NCBI RefSeq assembly: GCF_007993815.1
Contig: NZ_VJWE01000003.1
Span: 41,021-105,020 of the forward strand
Length of the DNA stretch: 64,000 nucleotides
Direction of reading: 5' to 3'
Source: Acidovorax delafieldii
GTDB taxonomy: Bacteria > Pseudomonadota > Gammaproteobacteria > Burkholderiales > Burkholderiaceae_C
In this document: positions 60,306 through 64,000 of the stretch, piece by piece
Position numbering within the stretch: position 1 is the stretch's first letter
How the letters are laid out: the number at the start of each line of letters is the position of its first letter
Notes under the pieces: model-generated
The model's input: the letters and a program-made list of their open reading frames with translations, nothing else
Told to the model about the DNA's origin: nothing
The model's database searches: none
Translations under genes and position numbers: made by a program

Positions 60306-62240
60306 ATGTGCGGCATCGTCGGCGCAGTCTCCACGCGCAACATCGTTCCCATCCTCGTGCAGGGCCTGCAGCGGCTTGAATACCGGGGCTATGACTCCTG
60401 TGGCGTGGCCGTGCATGCGTCCAGCCTCGACGCTACGCGCCCTGCCGGCCTGCAGCGCGCCCGCAGCACCGCCCGCGTGGCCGAGCTGCTGGAGCAGGTG
60501 AGCACCGAGCACATCGACGGCGCCACTGGCATCGCCCACACCCGCTGGGCCACGCACGGCGCGCCCGCCGTGCACAACGCCCATCCGCATTTCAGCCACG
60601 GCACGGGCGCAGACGCGCAGGTCCAAGGCGCAGGTCGCGTGGCGCTGGTGCACAACGGCATCATTGAAAACCACGAAGAACTGCGCAAGGCACTGCAGGC
60701 ACGCGGCTATGTGTTTGCGAGCCAGACCGACACGGAGGTCATCGCCCATCTGGTGGACAGCCATTACAGCGGCGACCTGTTCGAAGCCGTGCAGGCCACC
60801 GTGGCCGAACTGCACGGCGCCTACGCCATCGCCGTCATGCACAAGGACGAACCCCACCGCGTGGTGGGGGCACGCGCCGGGTCCCCATTGATCCTGGGGG
60901 TGGGCAAAGACGCCACCGCTGGCGCATCTGCGTCGCGCGAGCACTTTCTGGCCAGCGACGCCATGGCCCTGGCAGGCGTCACCGACCAGATCATCTATCT
61001 GGAAGAGGGCGACCTGGTGGATCTGCAGCTGGGCCGCTACTGGATCGTAGGCAAGAACGGCAACGCGCTGACCACCGAGCAGCGCCCCGTGCGCACCGTG
61101 CTCGCCCACAGTGGCGCGGCCGAGCTGGGGCCTTACCGCCACTACATGCAAAAGGAAATCTTCGAGCAGCCACGCGCGATTGCAGACACGCTGGAAGGCC
61201 TGGCCGGCATCGTGCCCGAGCTGTTCGACGGCGCAGGCCAGCATGGCCAGCCCGGCGCGGCCGCCTGGCGTGTGTTCAAGGAGATCGACAACGTGTTGAT
61301 CCTGGCCTGCGGTACGAGCTACTACAGCGGCTGCACCGCCAAATACTGGCTGGAAGACATTGCTGGCATCCCCACGCAAGTGGAAGTGGCCAGTGAATAC
61401 CGCTACCGCACCAGCGTGCCCAACCCGCGCACCCTCGTTGTCACCATCAGCCAAAGCGGCGAAACCGCCGACACGCTGGCCGCCCTGCGCCACGCGCAGT
61501 CGTTGGGCATGCAGCACACGCTCACCATCTGCAACGTCGCCACCAGCGCCATGGTGCGCGAATGCAAGCTGGCCTACATCACGCGCGCCGGGGTCGAGAT
61601 CGGCGTGGCCAGCACCAAGGCTTTCACCACCCAGCTGGCAGGCCTGTTCTTGCTGACGCTGGCGCTGGCCCAATCCAAGGGTCGTTTGAATGACGAGCAG
61701 GAAGCTGCGCACCTCAAGGCCATGCGCCACCTGCCTGTGGCCTTGCAGGCCGTGCTGGCGCTGGAGCCACAAATCATCAGCTGGGCCGAAGACTTTGCGC
61801 GCATGGAAAACGCGCTCTTTTTGGGCCGGGGGCTGCATTACTCCATCGCCCTCGAAGGTGCCCTGAAGCTCAAGGAAATTAGCTACATCCACGCCGAGGC
61901 CTACCCGGCCGGCGAACTCAAGCACGGCCCCCTGGCCCTGGTGACCAGCGCCATGCCCGTGGTCACCGTAGCACCCAACGACACCCTGCTCGAAAAGCTC
62001 AAGAGCAACATGCAGGAAGTCCGTGCGCGCGCGGGTGTGCTGTACGTGCTGGCTGACGCCGACACCCGCATCGAAAGCAGCGAGGGCATCCACGTCATCC
62101 GCATGCCCGAGCACTACGGCCCCTTGAGCCCGCTACTGCATGTGGTGCCGCTACAGCTGCTGGCGTACCACACGGCCTGCGCGCGGGGGACGGATGTGGA
62201 TAAGCCCAGAAATTTGGCCAAGAGCGTCACGGTGGAGTGA
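60306..62240 (+). CDS. glmS: Glutamine-fructose-6-phosphate aminotransferase (isomerizing)
   Basis: A 644-residue enzyme making glucosamine-6-phosphate, the first step of amino-sugar synthesis. The class II amidotransferase domain starts [12 protein letters not shown] with nucleophile Cys2, followed by [14 protein letters not shown] and HTRWATHG. Two SIS sugar-isomerase domains follow ([53 protein letters not shown]), ending in [11 protein letters not shown]. It is somewhat longer than E. coli GlmS (609), with extra residues in the glutaminase domain ([19 protein letters not shown]) and between domains ([12 protein letters not shown]). Confidence 0.97.
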   Translation: MCGIVGAVSTRNIVPILVQGLQRLEYRGYDSCGVAVHASSLDATRPAGLQRARSTARVAELLEQVSTEHIDGATGIAHTRWATHGAPAVHNAHPHFSHGTGADAQVQGAGRVALVHNGIIENHEELRKALQARGYVFASQTDTEVIAHLVDSHYSGDLFEAVQATVAELHGAYAIAVMHKDEPHRVVGARAGSPLILGVGKDATAGASASREHFLASDAMALAGVTDQIIYLEEGDLVDLQLGRYWIVGKNGNALTTEQRPVRTVLAHSGAAELGPYRHYMQKEIFEQPRAIADTLEGLAGIVPELFDGAGQHGQPGAAAWRVFKEIDNVLILACGTSYYSGCTAKYWLEDIAGIPTQVEVASEYRYRTSVPNPRTLVVTISQSGETADTLAALRHAQSLGMQHTLTICNVATSAMVRECKLAYITRAGVEIGVASTKAFTTQLAGLFLLTLALAQSKGRLNDEQEAAHLKAMRHLPVALQAVLALEPQIISWAEDFARMENALFLGRGLHYSIALEGALKLKEISYIHAEAYPAGELKHGPLALVTSAMPVVTVAPNDTLLEKLKSNMQEVRARAGVLYVLADADTRIESSEGIHVIRMPEHYGPLSPLLHVVPLQLLAYHTACARGTDVDKPRNLAKSVTVE

Positions 62241-62586
62241 CTTGTCGAACGGACCGCTTTTTTTGCCTTAATTGACTAAATTTATGGACTTTTCTCTTTA
62301 TAAAAAATAGATTTCAACAATTATTTTTGAGTTATGGGAATTTTCTACAAATTTGACTCATGACTGTTGATCGGAAAGAAAGCTCTGCAGCCCGTAAATA
62401 AAACCCCGAGGGTGCCGCGCACTTGTACCGATGGGTTCCAAGCGCCTCAGTTGAGGCGCTTTTTTATTGTCAGTTCACAAGGCTATGGGGGAGTTGGGTG
62501 TGCTGCTTCAGGCTGGTTGCAGTCATACACAGCCCGCAAACGAATGAGTACTATCGGCCAAGAGCTGCCTGCGGTTGCAGATGAAA
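62241..62586. other. Gene-free boundary region after glmS
   Basis: The first ~110 bases are strikingly AT-rich (TTGACTAAATTTATGG, TTATAAAAAATAG, ATTATTTTTGAG), unlike the surrounding chromosome. A terminator at 62440 follows, then about 120 bases with no gene that I can support up to the attC-like site. It marks the change from core chromosome to accessory sequence. Confidence 0.5.
62440..62466 (+). terminator. Rho-independent terminator
   Basis: AAGCGCCTCA / TGAGGCGCTT followed by six T. About 200 bases after glmS, the likely end of its transcript. Confidence 0.85.
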
Positions 62587-62709
62587 GCGGTCGTTCAACG
62601 TTCGAGTTGACCGGCGCGCAACGGCATTGCGCCGCGAGGCGTACGCTCGCCAGCACACCTCGCGGCGCAATGCCGTTGCGTGTCCGTGTCGAACGACCTG
62701 TTAGACCGC
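62587..62709 (-). other. Integron attC-like recombination site
   Basis: A 23-bp perfect inverted repeat (62617-62639 and 62658-62680, ends CGCAACGGC and GCCGTTGCG) is flanked by attC boxes. On the minus strand GTCTAAC (RYYYAAC, complement of GTTAGAC at 62700-62706) is followed by TCGTTCGA, and the far end has CGAACGTTGAACGA with a candidate GTTRRRY box GTTGAAC at 62593-62599. GCGGTC/GACCGC pair at the outer ends. The site starts 10-13 bases after the stop of the 62719 gene, exactly where an attC sits in a gene cassette. No integrase gene is in view. Confidence 0.7.
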
Positions 62710-62718
62710 GTTGCCACG

Positions 62719-63474
62719 TTATCTCGTCGCCTCATCGACTCTGGCTGCGAGAAGGCTTAGAAGCTGGATGTACTGCATGGCTCGCTCGTCCGGCCCTGTG
62801 GGGAATCCGTGACCACCGGGATTCCTCAGCGCCATCACCGCTCCCTCGTAGAGGTGCATCATTCCCTCTTGCTCGTCCAAATCCGAAGCCGTAGCAAGCT
62901 CGTTGAACTTCAGGATTGGACTGTTCTTCGAGAACACAGTGCGCATCAACGCCACACCTTCTAGGTCAGTCCGACCAGAACGCTGCTTCACATGCAGCAC
63001 CAAAGCCTTCCCTGCAGCGAAGAGCGCTTCCCAGGCGTGTCCGCTAGCCACCAGATCCTTCGTCGCCGTGGCAACTACGGGATGAAGCTCTTCGGACGCA
63101 GACGGTAGAGAGCACGCTTCAATACGCCTGCGAAGTTCGATGATCTTCTGCTGCAGGCGCTGAATAAGCTCAGAGAGTACGTGGACCATGTAGTCACGCC
63201 CACGAAGTCTTGCGAGCGCCACTTCGCCGGCGGACATCCCTACGCGTAGCGGCCCTTGGAGCATCTGAACATTACCAAACTCTTCGAACTCAGGAGAGTC
63301 GGTACCGAACACCTCCCGGATGGTGTTCCGAAAGGCTGACTCCTGCACGCTCACGCTCACCCCATTTGCCTCGATGTCACTCTTTAGGCTGGGCGCTCCA
63401 AGCGCGTCCATCCGATACATGAGCTTCCGGATGCCCTCCGACAAGTCCTCCTCATTCTTCCACTGCGTCGGCAC
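62719..63474 (-). CDS. TIGR02391 (Hypoth_Ymh) family protein in a cassette-like context
   Basis: A 251-residue protein. The C-terminal half carries the TIGR02391 pattern: GVALMRTVFSKNSPILKF, DLDEQEGMMHLYEGAVMAL, RNPGGHGFP (RNP..H). The N-terminal half is helical with a coiled stretch (ELIQRLQQKIIELRRRIEAC). Function unknown; the family is common on mobile DNA and near restriction or defence genes. Start is a GTG at 63474 with a strong AAGGAG. Its base composition is visibly less GC-rich than the core genes. The attC-like site follows its stop. Confidence 0.85.
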   Translation of the reverse strand: MPTQWKNEEDLSEGIRKLMYRMDALGAPSLKSDIEANGVSVSVQESAFRNTIREVFGTDSPEFEEFGNVQMLQGPLRVGMSAGEVALARLRGRDYMVHVLSELIQRLQQKIIELRRRIEACSLPSASEELHPVVATATKDLVASGHAWEALFAAGKALVLHVKQRSGRTDLEGVALMRTVFSKNSPILKFNELATASDLDEQEGMMHLYEGAVMALRNPGGHGFPTGPDERAMQYIQLLSLLAARVDEATR

Positions 63475-63503
63475 GTGTTCTCCTTCAACAATACTTGCAC
63501 GGT

Positions 63504-63656
63504 CTATGGCTGCCAGAGCTCGGTCAAACCTCTCTGGAGCCCTTTGCGAAAGCTCTCGTAGTTCTTTTTGTCATGTCTCCCCCCGTAGTTGCTGAGCCAT
63601 GTTTCTGCGCTGCCTAGTTCGGGCAAGAGAAATAGCACTCCGTTTTCAACTTGGAT
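63504..63656 (-). pseudogene. 3' remnant of a gene cut by the IS3-family element
   Basis: On the minus strand an open frame enters directly from the IS end and runs about 50 codons to TAG at 63504-63506. The encoded C-terminus reads like real protein (VENGVLFLLPELGSAETWL, NYGGRHDKKNYESFRKGLQ, TELWQP). It ends 29 bases upstream of the TIGR02391 start, typical spacing for a two-gene unit. The family is not recognised. The 5' part should lie beyond the element, outside this window. Confidence 0.5.
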
Positions 63657-63659
63657 TCT

Positions 63660-64000
63660 TGACTGAACCGCCCCGGGTTTTGAGGAGGCTCTTTTCTCTG
63701 AGAGGATTGAGCCATGAGCAAGAAGTCAAACAAGTTCTCACCCGAGGTTCGCGAACGCGCTGTTCGCATGGTGCAGGAGCACCGAGGCGAGTACCCCTCG
63801 CTGTGGGCCGCGATCGAATCCATCGCCCCCAAGATTGGCTGTGTGCCGCAGACCCTCAACGAATGGGTCAAGCGCGATGAGATCGACACCGGCGCGAGGG
63901 CCGGTGTCACGACGACCGACCTGCAGCGCCTGAAGGAACTCGAACGCGAGAACAAGGAGCTGCGCAAGGCCAACGAGATCCTCAAGCTGGCCAGCGCGTT
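63660..64000 (+). mobile_element. IS3-family insertion sequence, left end (runs off the window)
   Basis: The probable left terminal repeat begins TGACTGAACCGCCCCGGG (from about 63660), followed by a short leader and an orfA gene. TG-starting ends and this orfA are typical of IS3. The exact first base and the target duplication cannot be set without the right end. Confidence 0.8.
63714..64000 (+). CDS. IS3-family transposase OrfA (partial, 5' part)
   Basis: Ninety-five codons are visible. [20 protein letters not shown] opens an HTH ([19 protein letters not shown]), followed by the leucine-zipper [20 protein letters not shown] that is diagnostic of IS3 OrfA. GAGAGGA precedes the ATG. The frameshift window and orfB are outside the window. 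Confidence 0.92.
   Translation, partial: MSKKSNKFSPEVRERAVRMVQEHRGEYPSLWAAIESIAPKIGCVPQTLNEWVKRDEIDTGARAGVTTTDLQRLKELERENKELRKANEILKLASA

Noticed and set aside
60228..62114. A 628-codon minus-strand open frame opposite glmS
   Set aside because: GlmS is unmistakable on the plus strand; the antisense frame is compositionally biased and lacks motifs.
62587..62709. Reading the large palindrome as an ordinary terminator of the 62719 gene
   Set aside because: The stem is very long with an 18-base loop, lacks a T-tract, and has attC-type boxes outside the stem; a terminator role is still not excluded.
63599..63880. A 93-codon plus-strand frame overlapping the IS end
   Set aside because: It runs across the IS terminus and out of frame with the recognisable OrfA beginning at 63714.
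1..64000. CRISPR array
   Set aside because: The repeated elements are dispersed kilobases apart and inside genes, with no regular spacer spacing and no cas genes.
1..64000. tRNA or rRNA genes
   Set aside because: No intergenic gap showed a cloverleaf-like segment with a GTTCGA-type arm and acceptor pairing, nor any rRNA-like sequence; a covariance scan would be more sensitive.

Overview
The window is a stretch of a high-GC betaproteobacterial chromosome, most likely Comamonadaceae and Acidovorax-like. The inference rests on gene order (rplM-rpsI-DUF6776-bactofilin-erpA-anmK-M23 peptidase-tyrS; an SAH riboswitch followed by ahcY-tlyA-metF), a Bug-type solute-binding protein, DUF2917 and DUF1289 proteins, and the style of the intergenic repeats. 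No rRNA or tRNA gene was found, so the genus is not proven.

Layout. 1-4.7 kb: an RND multidrug efflux operon on the minus strand (adaptor, pump, start of the outer-membrane lipoprotein). 4.9-8.7 kb: YbaK-like deacylase, DUF1289 protein, DsbA-like isomerase, an MHS-type MFS transporter and a small membrane protein. 8.8-11.1 kb: two tandem amino-acid-type ABC binding proteins. 11.3-17.2 kb: a double-length UvrA. 17.4-22.8 kb: lipoprotein, Cys-cluster protein, CtlX hydrolase with a divergent Lrp regulator, a Bug protein and a NYN/OST-HTH protein. 22.8-28.6 kb: a complete fructose uptake locus (kinase divergent from frcB-frcC-frcA-RbsD/FucU-ROK repressor), with an operator-like palindrome over the frcB promoter and a hairpin between frcB and frcC. 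28.8-32.5 kb: HAD phosphatase and a gtr-like glycosylation cluster of lower GC. 32.6-41.7 kb: prfC, the SAH-riboswitch methyl-cycle locus, rlpA, rlmJ and a Ser/Thr kinase. 41.7-50.1 kb: the ribosomal protein to tyrS block with an MdtD-like exporter inside it. 50.2-54.5 kb: LysR with two DUF2917 genes, and a TetR/FabF pair. 54.5-62.2 kb: BLUF photosensor, Crp/Fnr regulator, glmU, a soluble histidine kinase, a MASE2-GGDEF cyclase, an AsnC/Lrp regulator and glmS. 62.3-64.0 kb: an accessory edge with an integron-type attC site, a TIGR02391 gene, a gene remnant and an IS3-family element that runs off the window.

The most unusual signal is a roughly 63-bp dispersed repeat (core CTAGCGC) present at least ten times in 64 kb. 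Five copies lie partly or wholly inside protein-coding genes (the DUF1289 protein, the UvrA linker, AnmK, GlmU, and the C-terminus of the Lrp regulator by glmS). They occur in both orientations and several reading frames without breaking the genes. This resembles the behaviour of Rickettsia palindromic elements. I know of no description in this lineage, but could not search for one.

The two amino-sugar genes (glmU, glmS) flank a signalling block, and the Lrp regulator divergent from glmS faces a perfect 10-bp inverted repeat. The ahcY-tlyA-metF set recycles S-adenosylhomocysteine and is gated by a riboswitch that senses it.
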